Positions 41,134-50,477 of a stretch of DNA of 64,000 nucleotides are shown one piece after another. The translations under genes and the position numbers were made by a program. The notes beneath the pieces were generated by a model. The model did no database searches. It was not told the origin of the DNA and saw only the letters and a program-made list of their open reading frames with translations. Position 1 is the first letter of the stretch; every line of letters starts with the position of its first letter. This stretch comes from Mucilaginibacter endophyticus (lineage in GTDB: Bacteria; Bacteroidota; Bacteroidia; Sphingobacteriales; Sphingobacteriaceae), in NCBI RefSeq assembly GCF_003351025.1, contig NZ_QPCG01000003.1, positions 574,355 through 638,354 of the forward strand, given 5' to 3'.

Positions 41134-43746
41134 TTAATCTTTAATAGGTTTTTGCAGCGTTTCCAGGTAACGCTCAAGGCTGTACTCGTCAGGGTATAGT
41201 ACGTCGCGGGCCTTGCTGCCTTCAAACGGACCAACAATTCCTGCTGCTTCCAGCTGGTCAATGATACGGCCGGCGCGGTTATAGCCCAGTTTCATTTTAC
41301 GCTGAATAAGTGATGTTGAACCCTGCTGATGCAGTACAATTAAACGCGCGGCATCCTCAAACATTGGGTCGCGGTCATCGGGATCATATTCTTTGGCACC
41401 GCTGCTGGCTTCACCTTCGCCAACGTATTCAGGCAGGTACATGGCCGATGGATAACCTTTTTGGTTACCAATAAAGTCGGAGATAGCCTCAACTTCAGGC
41501 GTATCTACAAAAGCGCACTGTAAACGGATCAAATCGCTGCCGGTTGAGAACAACATATCCCCGCGACCGATCAGCTGATCGGCGCCACCCGCATCCAAAA
41601 TGGTACGTGAGTCTATCTTAGAAAGTACCCTAAATGCCAGCCTCGACGGGAAGTTGGCTTTAATAGTACCCGTAATAATATTTACCGAAGGGCGCTGCGT
41701 AGCGATAACCAAATGGATGCCCACCGCACGAGCCAGCTGCGCTATACGGGCAATAGGCATTTCCACCTCTTTACCGGCGGTCATCATCAAATCGGCAAAC
41801 TCGTCAATTACCAATACTATAAATGGCAGGTAACGGTGTTTTTCCGGATCGCTGATCTTACGGTTCACAAATTTGGCGTTATACTCTTTCAGGTTACGTA
41901 CCTGTGCGTCTTTCAACAGATCATAACGCTGATCCATCTCAATACAAAGCGAATTAAGCGTGTTTACTACCTTTTTGGTATCGGTGATGATAGCATCGCC
42001 ATCATCAGGTAGTTTCGCTAAAAAGTGCCTTTCTATTTTGCGGAAAAGCGTAAGCTCCACCTTTTTAGGGTCAACTAATACAAACTTCAGTTCGGCCGGG
42101 TGTTTTTTGTACAGCAGTGATACCAGGATAGCGTTAATACCAACCGATTTACCCTGCCCGGTGGCACCTGCCACCAGTAAGTGAGGCATTTTGGCCAAAT
42201 CGGCAATAAACACCTCGTTTGATATGGTTTTACCTAAAGCGATAGGCAGGTCCATCGTAGTGTTCTGGTATTTTTCTGTCGATAGTATCGAGCGCATCGA
42301 AACCATTTCCGGATTCTGGTTTGGTACCTCGATACCGATAGTACCTTTACCCGGCATAGGAGCAATGATACGGATACCCAAAGCCGCCAAACTTAGCGCG
42401 ATATCATCTTCCAGGTTCTTGATCTTGCTGATCCTTACACCCGGAGCCGGGATTATCTCATACAAAGTAACTGTTGGCCCGATGGTCGCCTTGATCTTAT
42501 CAATCTCGATGTTGTAGTGGTTCAGGGTCTCAACAATTTTGTTTTTGTTGGCCTCCAGTTCTTCGGCGTTAACCGAGATCTTGTTTGAACCGTGATTCTC
42601 TAACAGCTCGATGTGTGGTAGTTTATAAGAAGCCAGGTCAAGCTTGTGGTCATAAACACCAAACTTGCTTAGCAAATCATCCTTTTTAGCTTCATCGGCC
42701 TGCTCAACACTCAGTTCGGGCAGAGGCCTGTTGGTATCAATAGTAAGTGGGATCTCATCCTCTTCTTCCGGTTCGTGTTTAAGGGTATTTTCCGGACGTA
42801 ATACAACAGGCTCATGATATTCGGGCACCTGCTCCATAGGAGGCTGCCTGAATTGCGATGGAGGGGTAAGCGGTTCCTGTACCATTGGTTCAGGCATAAT
42901 ACTGCTTACATGGGTTTCACGAATTTTATTATTTCCCCGAGGCCATTCAAGAGGTTCCGATGGTTCTTCATCAATCAATTCAACCGGTTCAGGCGCTACT
43001 TCTTCAACCTCCATTGGTGCTACCGGACGGTCTTTGCGTTTAGGTATTTTAAAGTCGATGTTATAGGCTATTACCAATACGGTGAGCGCCAAAAACACCA
43101 GCAAGCCTCCGGTGCCCGCCTCGCCTATCTGCGCTGCAAGTAAACGGTTGCTCCAAAAACCGAAACCGCCTTCAAGGTAGTGCGGATAATCAATAATAAA
43201 TGAGTGAAAATAAGCTATCGCTACCGAAATAAAAACAATGCTGAATAATGAGTATGCCAGTGTTTTACGGATAGAAAACAACCTCGCCTTAAAAAGCAAA
43301 CGGTATCCCGCGACAAAAAACACAAAAACAAATATGAACGAAGCCACACCAAACCATTCATAAATAAACTGGTTTGATAACAACGCTCCAAACTTACCCA
43401 GCCAATTTTGTGCCCTGACGGTTTGATCGTTGAGGTCTGCTATTTCATGAATAGTGGTACCAGTTGAAAGGTTATGCCAGCCACCATTTGTTTTGGAAAT
43501 ATAGCTTTGGTCTTCCTGCCAGGTAAACAGGTACGAGGTAAAAGCAATCAGGAAAAAAACAGATAAAAGCAGCGAAAACAAACCCGCAATTTTAACAGCT
43601 TTGCCATTTTCATAGTCAAAATCAAAGCTGGGCAGCTTAGGTAATCTCCTGCCTGTCACACGTTCCTTTTCAGCTTTACCGGTTTGGCGTGGCTGATTTT
43701 CTCCCTTGAAATTATTAGTTCTAAACTGGTTTCCTTTTGCCGGCAT
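41134..43746 (-). CDS. ftsK: DNA translocase FtsK
   Basis: 870 residues from the ATG ending at 43746 (MPAKGNQF); the frame runs on to 43791 but that extra part looks non-coding. Domains: 4 or 5 transmembrane helices at residues 50-230, an acidic P/E-rich linker to about 360, the FtsK alpha/beta core with Walker A VAGATGQGKSVGINAIL and Walker B LPFIVLVIDEFADLMM, AIATQRPSVNIITGTIKANFPSRLAFRV, and a C-terminal gamma winged helix (HQQGSTSLIQRKMKLGYNRAGRIIDQLEAAGIVG). Pumps chromosome ends through the septum and activates dimer resolution. Confidence 0.96.
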   Translation of the reverse strand: MPAKGNQFRTNNFKGENQPRQTGKAEKERVTGRRLPKLPSFDFDYENGKAVKIAGLFSLLLSVFFLIAFTSYLFTWQEDQSYISKTNGGWHNLSTGTTIHEIADLNDQTVRAQNWLGKFGALLSNQFIYEWFGVASFIFVFVFFVAGYRLLFKARLFSIRKTLAYSLFSIVFISVAIAYFHSFIIDYPHYLEGGFGFWSNRLLAAQIGEAGTGGLLVFLALTVLVIAYNIDFKIPKRKDRPVAPMEVEEVAPEPVELIDEEPSEPLEWPRGNNKIRETHVSSIMPEPMVQEPLTPPSQFRQPPMEQVPEYHEPVVLRPENTLKHEPEEEDEIPLTIDTNRPLPELSVEQADEAKKDDLLSKFGVYDHKLDLASYKLPHIELLENHGSNKISVNAEELEANKNKIVETLNHYNIEIDKIKATIGPTVTLYEIIPAPGVRISKIKNLEDDIALSLAALGIRIIAPMPGKGTIGIEVPNQNPEMVSMRSILSTEKYQNTTMDLPIALGKTISNEVFIADLAKMPHLLVAGATGQGKSVGINAILVSLLYKKHPAELKFVLVDPKKVELTLFRKIERHFLAKLPDDGDAIITDTKKVVNTLNSLCIEMDQRYDLLKDAQVRNLKEYNAKFVNRKISDPEKHRYLPFIVLVIDEFADLMMTAGKEVEMPIARIAQLARAVGIHLVIATQRPSVNIITGTIKANFPSRLAFRVLSKIDSRTILDAGGADQLIGRGDMLFSTGSDLIRLQCAFVDTPEVEAISDFIGNQKGYPSAMYLPEYVGEGEASSGAKEYDPDDRDPMFEDAARLIVLHQQGSTSLIQRKMKLGYNRAGRIIDQLEAAGIVGPFEGSKARDVLYPDEYSLERYLETLQKPIKD

Positions 43747-44019
43747 CCTGATGTAACAATCGTTTATGTGCAAACTTACGTAAAATTTCACCTATGTAAA
43801 CTTTGCGGCTACACCCGGTAAATATTTTATATAAGATTCATTAACCTGCCCAAAATTACAGGCCGAATGAATATAAAGTTAACAGATTATATAACTTATT
43901 GGTAACATTTTTAATTTTTTAGTATAATTGAAAAACAACATTTACCTCTAACATAAAAAGCAACTTTAATCAAGTAAATATACAGCGGGCTTAATAGTCA
44001 CGCTTTACTTAACCGAGTA

Positions 44020-44667
44020 ATGAGCATAGAAAGACTGGAAGAATACATTGCATCTGCCGATTTAGATAGTATCAATACCCTGCTTGGCCGCGACCGGGCA
44101 TTGGCTACCCAAAAAACGAGCCTTAGGGTATCTCCGCTTATGCTTTCGTGCTATTATAAAAAGCCCGAGGTTACCAATTTGCTGCTAAATTACGTAAGCG
44201 ATATCAGTTTATTTGAAGCCGCTGCCGCCGGTAAATTTGATATTGTTGCCCAACTTGTAAGCAGCAACCCGAATACGCTGGATGATTATGCTGACGACGG
44301 CTTTACCGCCCTTGGATTGGCCTGCTATTTTGGCCAGTTTGATGTGGCGCGGTACCTGGTGCTGAAGGGTGCAAGCGTAAATCTGCAATCAAATAATGGG
44401 TTCAACGTTTTTCCCATTCATTCGGCTGCCGCCGGTAATTACACCGAAATTGCCCGGATGCTGATTGAAAACGGCGCTAAAGTGAACGTTGTACAACAAG
44501 CAGGTGCTACCCCGCTGCATTCGGCCGCACAAAATGGCAACCTCGAGCTCATTATCCTGTTACTTGAAAGCGGCGCCGAAGTTTTTACCCGCATGGAAGG
44601 CGGTAAACTCCCTGCCGATCTGGCCCGCGAAAAAGGCTTTGAAGAAATAGCCGACATCCTTAGTTAA
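44020..44667 (+). CDS. Ankyrin-repeat protein
   Basis: 215 residues made of five or six ankyrin repeats. Well-formed ones: DDGFTALGLACYFGQFDVARYLVLKGASVN and AGATPLHSAAQNGNLELIILLLESGAEV. Cytoplasmic, no leader. Ankyrin proteins mediate protein contacts; the partner is unknown. Flanked by ftsK (divergent) and a GlxA-type regulator 128 nt downstream. A weak hairpin (AAACGCTTA 44673-44681 with TAAGCGTTT 44719-44727, followed by TTT) could end this gene's transcript. Confidence 0.88.
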   Translation: MSIERLEEYIASADLDSINTLLGRDRALATQKTSLRVSPLMLSCYYKKPEVTNLLLNYVSDISLFEAAAAGKFDIVAQLVSSNPNTLDDYADDGFTALGLACYFGQFDVARYLVLKGASVNLQSNNGFNVFPIHSAAAGNYTEIARMLIENGAKVNVVQQAGATPLHSAAQNGNLELIILLLESGAEVFTRMEGGKLPADLAREKGFEEIADILS

Positions 44668-44766
44668 TGTTTAAACGCTTAATTTTAAACTAATTAAATG
44701 ATAGCTTTTTATAGTTAATAAGCGTTTTTTAAAGCTTATCGCATGTTTTTGTGTCGGGTGCTTTTA

Positions 44767-44774
44767 TATATTTG
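44767..44774 (+). promoter_or_regulatory. -7 box TATATTTG for the GlxA-type regulator
   Basis: Exact TAnnTTTG match, 21 nt before the ATG at 44796. The nearest TTG (44749-44751) is only 15 nt away. Confidence 0.5.
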
Positions 44775-44795
44775 TAATAACCTGAATTATAACAA

Positions 44796-45779
44796 ATGAG
44801 AGAAATAGCGCTGCTTATTCACGAAGACATCAATCTTTCAACCATTTCCGGGGTATTGGATATGGTGAGGCATACCAACCGTTTTTTGGTAGAAAGCGGC
44901 AAAACCGAAGCTTTCAGCGTGATGCTTGTAGGCGAAAAAATAAACAATAACCTGCTTTATTTTCCGGCCCAGTTTACCGGTTTCAAAACCATTGATGAGA
45001 TCGAGAATATCGACCTGGTTATTGCCCCGGCATTTTACGGTCCGCCTGATTTGGTGATGCGTAAAAACAAAAACCTGATAGATTTTATCAAAAATATGTA
45101 TGATAAAGGTGCCGAAGTAGCCAGCCTGTGTTTTGGCAGCTATTTTTTAGCCGAAGCAGGGGTACTTAACGGCAAACCCTGCACCACCCACTGGGTTGCG
45201 GTTGACGATATGAAACGCCGCTACCCCCAGGTAGATATTTTACCCGATATGGTGACTACCGATAAAGATGGTACCTACACCAGCGGCGGAGCCTTTTCAA
45301 GCATGAACCTGGTACTATACCTTATTGAAAAGTACTGCGGCCGGGATACCGGCATCTGGGCCAGTAAAATGTTTTCGCTGGACATTGACCGTACCAGCCA
45401 GGCACATTTCAAGGTATTTGAAGGGCAGCATCAGCATGAAGACCAGGAAATTATGCGCTCGCAATTATTTATTGAAAACAATTACCATCTGCCTATTTCG
45501 GTAGAGGAAATTGCCGGGCAAACCAATATGAGCAAGCGCAATTTTATCCGCCGTTTTAAAAGCGCTACCCAAAACACCCCTATGGAATACCTGCAAAAGG
45601 TAAAGATAGAATCGGTAAAAAAAGGGTTGGAGAAAACCAACCATAACATCAGCGAGCTGATGTATAAAGTAGGCTATAACGACTTAAAGACTTTCCGAAA
45701 GATATTTAAAAGGATAACAGGCTTAACCCCACAGGATTATCGCAGCAAATATTGCAGAAGGGCTGTGTTAGAGAATTAG
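44796..45779 (+). CDS. GlxA-type regulator (DJ-1/PfpI + AraC)
   Basis: 327 residues. Residues 1-190 are a DJ-1/PfpI-like sensor with a cysteine elbow (VASLCFGSYFLAEAG, the Cys at about 110) and CTTHWVAVDDMKRRYP; residues 215-327 an AraC double HTH (SVEEIAGQTNMSKRNFIRRFKSATQNTP and ISELMYKVGYNDLKTFRKIFKRITGLTP). The sensor class responds to small molecules or redox state; the ligand is not known. Convergent with a short AraC gene. Confidence 0.9.
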   Translation: MREIALLIHEDINLSTISGVLDMVRHTNRFLVESGKTEAFSVMLVGEKINNNLLYFPAQFTGFKTIDEIENIDLVIAPAFYGPPDLVMRKNKNLIDFIKNMYDKGAEVASLCFGSYFLAEAGVLNGKPCTTHWVAVDDMKRRYPQVDILPDMVTTDKDGTYTSGGAFSSMNLVLYLIEKYCGRDTGIWASKMFSLDIDRTSQAHFKVFEGQHQHEDQEIMRSQLFIENNYHLPISVEEIAGQTNMSKRNFIRRFKSATQNTPMEYLQKVKIESVKKGLEKTNHNISELMYKVGYNDLKTFRKIFKRITGLTPQDYRSKYCRRAVLEN

Positions 45780-45802
45780 ATTTACGTTTTCACATCCCAC
45801 GT

Positions 45803-46204
45803 TTACGGTTCAAGCTTAGCAATCAGCCATTGCTCACGGTATTGTTTGGGGGTTACCCCTTCAAAACGTTTAAAGAATTTAGTAAAATTTGATGGATCGA
45901 AAGTAAGCCTGCCTGCTATTTCGGCTACACTTACCCTGTTTTCCTGTAGCAAAGCTTTGGCAATTTCCATGATCTTTTCTTCGAAAAAGAAACAAGGATG
46001 CTTGCCGGTAGTGAGCTTAATGGTATTGCTCAAATGTGTAGGATGGATATGCATCTCATCGGCAAAATCACGGATCTCGTACATATCCAATACGCGGTTG
46101 TTCAGCACATCGTCAAGATGTTTGTCAATGGCCTTTAGATAGTCTGCAGTAATTTCATGCTGCCGGGCCAGTATTTTCTTCGGAACGGTAAGCGTTGCTT
46201 CCAT
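45803..46204 (-). CDS. Short AraC-type HTH protein
   Basis: 133 residues, essentially the DNA-binding domain alone: DMYEIRDFADEMHIHPTHLSNTIKLTTGKHP and VAEIAGRLTFDPSNFTKFFKRFEGVTPKQYRE. The N-terminal 35 residues are a leader helix without sensor. It lies 9 nt downstream of the amidase on the same strand, so co-expression is likely. Convergent with the GlxA-type gene. Confidence 0.88.
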   Translation of the reverse strand: MEATLTVPKKILARQHEITADYLKAIDKHLDDVLNNRVLDMYEIRDFADEMHIHPTHLSNTIKLTTGKHPCFFFEEKIMEIAKALLQENRVSVAEIAGRLTFDPSNFTKFFKRFEGVTPKQYREQWLIAKLEP

Positions 46205-46213
46205 AACGCAAAA

Positions 46214-47848
46214 TTAAGCAAACAGATCGGGCTTAAACAAAGGTGCTACCCGCTTTTTAGATGCCTGCTCATAGGCATATCCTAATTTAATGATCTCCCC
46301 TTCTGTATATGCCGTGCTAAAAAACGATAGGCCAATTGGCAACCCATGCGCCAGCCCCATAGGCACGGTAATGTGCGGATACCCGGCCATAGCAGCCGGC
46401 CCGGAAAAGCTGAAGCCATTATCATAATCACCATTTACCAGGTCGATACATACTGCCGGACCGTTGGTTGTGCCGATAATAGCATCGAGCTTGTATTTGG
46501 CCAGCATGTCATCAATAACTTTACGGGTACCAGTAAAGGTTTGCTTAACCGCGTCAAGATATTCCTTGCTGTTCAAATCGCCTTTGGTCTGGGCCTGCTC
46601 CAGAATCTCTTGTTTAAAAAATGGCATGGCTTTGGCCTCGTTCTGCTTGTTAAAGGCAATCACATCGGCCAGCGTTTTTATTTTGCTATTAGCATTAACA
46701 AAGTATTGGTTAAGGCCGTCTTTAAATTCATAAAGCAGTACTGTAAACTCATTACTGTTGATGGTTTTCAACTCTTTGTTCAATTCTATCTCCACCACCT
46801 CAGCACCCTTGCTTTTCAAGGTTTTGATAGCTTCCTGCAATAGTGCTACAACAGCCGGATTATCATTTAATGCCGATTTTTCGATACCAAGCCGTTTGCC
46901 TTGTAAACCGTTGGCATCTAAAAATTTGGTATAGTCGGCCTCTACTTTGTCTTTGCTTCCAAGGGTTGCCAGGTCAAGCGTATCTATCCCGGTAAGTGCC
47001 CCAAGCAATATGGCGGCATCTTTAACCGTACGCGTCATTGGGCCAGCGGTATCCTGAGTTTTAGAAATAGGAATTATTCCCGACCGGCTCCATAAACCTA
47101 CCGTTGGTTTAATGCCCACCAAACCATTAACCGACGCCGGCGAAACAATAGAACCATTAGTTTCGGTACCGATGCCTATAACACAAAGGTTAGCTGCAAC
47201 GGCCGTTCCCGTACCGGCACTTGAACCGCTGGGGTTCCTGTCTAAAATATAAGGGTTTTTAGTTTGCCCTCCCCTGCTGCTCCAGGCGCTGGTTGAATGT
47301 GTAGACCGAAAATTTGCCCATTCGCTTAAATTGGTTTTACCCAATATCACCGCTCCTGCCTCGCGAAGCTTATGCACTATAAAAGCATCCTGTTTAGCAA
47401 AATTATCGGCCAAAGCCAATGAACCTGCCGTGGTATGCATGTTATCGCCCGTATTAATATTGTCCTTGATGAGTACAGGTATGCCATGCAGCGGACCGCG
47501 TACTTTACCTTTTTCGCGTTCCCTATCCATTGCATCAGCCATATTCAAGGCATCTTTATTTAGCTCGATCACGGAGTTGAGCATAATGCCTTTTTTATCA
47601 ATCTGATCTATACGTTTCAGGTACAGCTCGGTGATGAGCCTTGAAGTAAACTGCTTGCTCTGCATTTTTTGTTGCAGATCAGTTATCGTTATTTCGCTCA
47701 GTTCAAATATATCGTCCTTACTGTTTTCGGCAGCAACAGTATCATCTGCTTTGCTCGTAGCAGATGGCTGATTGCAGGAAGCAGCTACCAAAGTAGATAT
47801 CGTTAGTCCGGCCAATGAACCGGTTTTGAGGAAATTTCTTCTATGCAT
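46214..47848 (-). CDS. Amidase-signature enzyme
   Basis: 544 residues; the leader has twin arginines and a lipobox (MHRRNFLKTGSLAGLTISTLVAASC), so it is a likely Tat-exported lipoprotein. Amidase signature triad: Lys in IPVLIKDNIN, Ser in PSGSSAGTGTAVAAN, Ser in GTETNGSIVSPASVNG. The SSAGTG form resembles bacterial peptide amidases, which release the C-terminal amide of peptides, more than GatA. Followed by a short AraC gene. Substrate inferred, not shown. Confidence 0.9.
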   Translation of the reverse strand: MHRRNFLKTGSLAGLTISTLVAASCNQPSATSKADDTVAAENSKDDIFELSEITITDLQQKMQSKQFTSRLITELYLKRIDQIDKKGIMLNSVIELNKDALNMADAMDREREKGKVRGPLHGIPVLIKDNINTGDNMHTTAGSLALADNFAKQDAFIVHKLREAGAVILGKTNLSEWANFRSTHSTSAWSSRGGQTKNPYILDRNPSGSSAGTGTAVAANLCVIGIGTETNGSIVSPASVNGLVGIKPTVGLWSRSGIIPISKTQDTAGPMTRTVKDAAILLGALTGIDTLDLATLGSKDKVEADYTKFLDANGLQGKRLGIEKSALNDNPAVVALLQEAIKTLKSKGAEVVEIELNKELKTINSNEFTVLLYEFKDGLNQYFVNANSKIKTLADVIAFNKQNEAKAMPFFKQEILEQAQTKGDLNSKEYLDAVKQTFTGTRKVIDDMLAKYKLDAIIGTTNGPAVCIDLVNGDYDNGFSFSGPAAMAGYPHITVPMGLAHGLPIGLSFFSTAYTEGEIIKLGYAYEQASKKRVAPLFKPDLFA

Positions 47849-48048
47849 AAATGTTTAAAATAAAAGGCATTACAAGTAACAAAATATTTAACTACTTTGA
47901 AAATTGTGGAGGGTGGAGATAGTTAAATGTTACAATTTATGCACAGGAGCTCTTGCGCAAAAGCATAAAGGCGAAGAATTGCGCGATTCCTCTCTTGAGA
48001 GAATAGCCCATCAAAAGGCATAGTCGTTAACATCAGTGCGCATATCTA

Positions 48049-48182
48049 CTCACCCCGACATCGCTGCGCTTGTCACCCCTCTCTACGCAAGCGTAAAGAG
48101 GAGAATTTGTTTTTATTTTCTTTTCCCTCTTTGCGGCGAAGCCGGAGAGAGGGTGGTCCAGCGTAGCGTAGACCGGGTGAGT
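48049..48182. repeat. Palindromic G/C-rich repeat, ACTCACCC / GGGTGAGT
   Basis: ACTCACCCCGACATCGCTGC at the left and its counterpart (GACCGGGTGAGTT) at the right, with CTCTACGCAAGCGTAAAGAGG and CCCTCTTTGCGGCGAAGCC inside. Imperfect cruciform of about 134 nt. Gap 47849-48321 contains no gene; a possible relic of the same family lies at 47965-48020 (GCGAAGAATTGCGCGATTCC). Confidence 0.7.
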
Positions 48183-48321
48183 TAACTATACGGCCTTTCA
48201 TTTTCCGTTCCCGTCCAATGATGGGCTATTACTTTCAAGAGGAAAGTTTCTCAAGCTATTTTTCCATTAGTTATTAAGTTAATTGCTCCGGAGGCCTTTA
48301 TGGGTAATCCGCCGTCTGCCT

Positions 48322-49020
48322 CTACTTCGATATCATCCCCGATATCACATTAATACTCAGCGCCACAATAGCCGTGTTAAAAGCGAAAGAAATTAAGCCA
48401 TGCAACCAGGCCAGGCGGCGGATAGAACGGGCAGAAATCTCGACATCAGATACCTGGAACGTCATGCCGATAACGAATGAGAAGTAAACAAAATCGAGAT
48501 AATCAGGCTCTTGCAGATCGCCCGGAAAATCAAGGCCACCCAATGGCTTTATTTTTTTATCGTCATCAGGATCGGTAGCGTAGTACATATGCGCGTATCG
48601 CAGGGTAAAGATGGTATGCACCAGCCACCAGGATACAATAACCGAGCCCATAGCCAGTAAAACCCGGGCGGTCACTACCTCGTCCGATTGATTTTTAGTA
48701 GATATCAGCAAAAACACTATTGCCAGCAAGCTTGCCATTGAAGCCACGATCACAAACAAAAATATCAGCGTACGGCTCGAGTCTTCGATACTCGCTATCC
48801 TTCGGATCTCGGCCGGTTTGGCGGTCAGGATAATGATCCAATCCATAATGATGATGCACATGCCAAACGCTATCCAGGTTACCAAAGCAATTACCGGTGC
48901 CGAAAAATGCCCCCAAGAAAGAAATAAAGTTATCGCTGCAGCTCCCAATGAGATCAGGAGGCGGTGATGAGCATCAAGACTGAAAAATACTTTTGTTTTT
49001 GTTCTGGCTTTTTGAGACAT
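48322..49020 (-). CDS. DUF1345 membrane protein
   Basis: 232 residues, five or six transmembrane helices (LLISLGAAAITLFLSWG, VIALVTWIAFGMCIIIMDWIII, LIFLFVIVASMASLLAIVFLLIS, VLLAMGSVIVSWWLVHTIFTLRYAHMYY, LIVAL-type end). The conserved DUF1345 segment is DYLDFVYFSFVIGMTFQVSDVEISARSIRRLAWLHGLISFAFNTAIVALSINVISG. Inner membrane, function unknown. Followed on the same strand after 56 nt by nothing coding, and preceded by YwbE; not an evident operon. Confidence 0.9.
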   Translation of the reverse strand: MSQKARTKTKVFFSLDAHHRLLISLGAAAITLFLSWGHFSAPVIALVTWIAFGMCIIIMDWIIILTAKPAEIRRIASIEDSSRTLIFLFVIVASMASLLAIVFLLISTKNQSDEVVTARVLLAMGSVIVSWWLVHTIFTLRYAHMYYATDPDDDKKIKPLGGLDFPGDLQEPDYLDFVYFSFVIGMTFQVSDVEISARSIRRLAWLHGLISFAFNTAIVALSINVISGMISK

Positions 49021-49076
49021 ATCATTTAGGCTACACTGTAAATATGCGGATGATTAGTGTAGAATAAATGAAGATA

Positions 49077-49283
49077 CTAAAAATCGTCTTCCTCAACAAT
49101 CCAGGCCACACGGCCTACCTGTCCGTCATCCAGCTGCACTTTTATCCCGCGCGAGTGGTAAGCCGCGCTGGTAAGCAATCGCTTCACAAAGCCGCGTGTA
49201 AGCGTACCGGTACGCTGATCTTTTTTAAGTATAATGTCAACCTCAAGGCCTGGGTATATATCGCTTCTGTTTTGTCCGTTCAT
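49077..49283 (-). CDS. ywbE: YwbE-like small protein
   Basis: 68 residues from the ATG ending at 49283 (MNGQNRSDIYPGLEVDIILKKDQRTGTLTRG.. GIKVQLDDGQVGRVAWIV). The KOW/SH3-like beta fold is typical of YwbE. An upstream in-frame start (49331) would add 16 residues without family support. RNA or protein binding is plausible but unproven. Confidence 0.88.
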   Translation of the reverse strand: MNGQNRSDIYPGLEVDIILKKDQRTGTLTRGFVKRLLTSAAYHSRGIKVQLDDGQVGRVAWIVEEDDF

Positions 49284-49334
49284 GACCGTTGATTTGTTTT
49301 GATTTGCCTGGCTTGTTAACCAACCAGGCAAATA

Positions 49335-50432
49335 TCAATTTTTCGCAAGATAATCGGCTATAAAAGTTTTAACACGTTCTTCGTTACCATCGTAAAAACC
49401 TTCAATTTTTTTCACAACCACGTTTTTATTATTAACTAAATAAATTTGTGGTATCAAACCTAAATTGTATTGCGCCTGTGCTTTGAGAAAAATTTGTCGA
49501 GGTATGATGAGTTGCTGCCATGGCATATTTTCTGCTTTCATTGCCTGCAGCCAATTCTCTTTTTTTGCATCTACCGATATGCTAACAAATCTGATGTTAT
49601 CTGACTTAAATTGAGATACTATTCGCTTTAAGGAAGGGATTTCCTGACGGCACGGCCCGCACCAGCTCGCCCAGAATATCACCATATTTAGTTTTTTAGT
49701 GTTATCTACCAGGTTTACCGGTTTTTCATCAACATCATTGAAAATGCTGTTCTCAAACTGACTTTTATTTGCAGGTTGATTGTCTATAAACTGCTTCAGT
49801 TTTCTACCATAGTAAGATGTTCTTGCGGCATCGCCAAAAGAGTTGTATAATTCTATTAATTGGGCATGTTCTACGTAAAATCTAAAATTATGCAATGCTG
49901 ATAAACTCCAATATGAGTCGGGGTTTTCATTAATAATTTTTTTCACCCTTTCTATCTGGGCAGCTCTCCTAACGCTGTCTTTACTTATGCGGATATAAGG
50001 CAACGTTATATTCTTTAAATACGACTCAGATTGCGATCCACCGTTCAGGATTGCTCCCTCAGTATTAGAAAGATCACCGGTTATTGTTGTCACTCCCGTC
50101 CCTACAACAAAATCAACGTACCGGGAATGATTTTTGGCGGGTTCATTTGGATTACCAACAGCTATATACTCTCTTTTCCCCTTTTCATCTTTATAACTTA
50201 AAGAAACAATATCAGCGAAGAAGGCGGTATCAGGCCGAAAGTTAAATTCAAATTTCCCATCAGTGACTTTGGCCGAATCGATGGATTTGCCTCCAATAGG
50301 AAATGTAGGTTTATAATAAACCCACTTGCTTTTAAGGCCTTTGATGTTGCCTCTGATAGTAACTGTATTATCTTGTTTACAGGAAAACAGGCCGATGAGC
50401 ATCAGCAGGATGATGTAATAAGGTTTTTTCAT
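49335..50432 (-). CDS. TlpA-like thioredoxin-fold lipoprotein
   Basis: 365 residues with a lipobox leader (IILLMLIGLFSC). The first half has a DUF4369-like beta domain (TVTIRGNIKGLKSKWVYYKPTFP). The thioredoxin fold starts near 230 with MVIFWASWCGPCRQEIPSLKRI; the CxxC pair is intact. Members reduce disulfides in the periplasm, often for cytochrome c maturation. 45 nt downstream of argH on the same strand. Confidence 0.9.
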   Translation of the reverse strand: MKKPYYIILLMLIGLFSCKQDNTVTIRGNIKGLKSKWVYYKPTFPIGGKSIDSAKVTDGKFEFNFRPDTAFFADIVSLSYKDEKGKREYIAVGNPNEPAKNHSRYVDFVVGTGVTTITGDLSNTEGAILNGGSQSESYLKNITLPYIRISKDSVRRAAQIERVKKIINENPDSYWSLSALHNFRFYVEHAQLIELYNSFGDAARTSYYGRKLKQFIDNQPANKSQFENSIFNDVDEKPVNLVDNTKKLNMVIFWASWCGPCRQEIPSLKRIVSQFKSDNIRFVSISVDAKKENWLQAMKAENMPWQQLIIPRQIFLKAQAQYNLGLIPQIYLVNNKNVVVKKIEGFYDGNEERVKTFIADYLAKN

Positions 50433-50477
50433 TGGTTTAGTATCAGGGTATTAAGCATTAACCTGACACTAAGATAA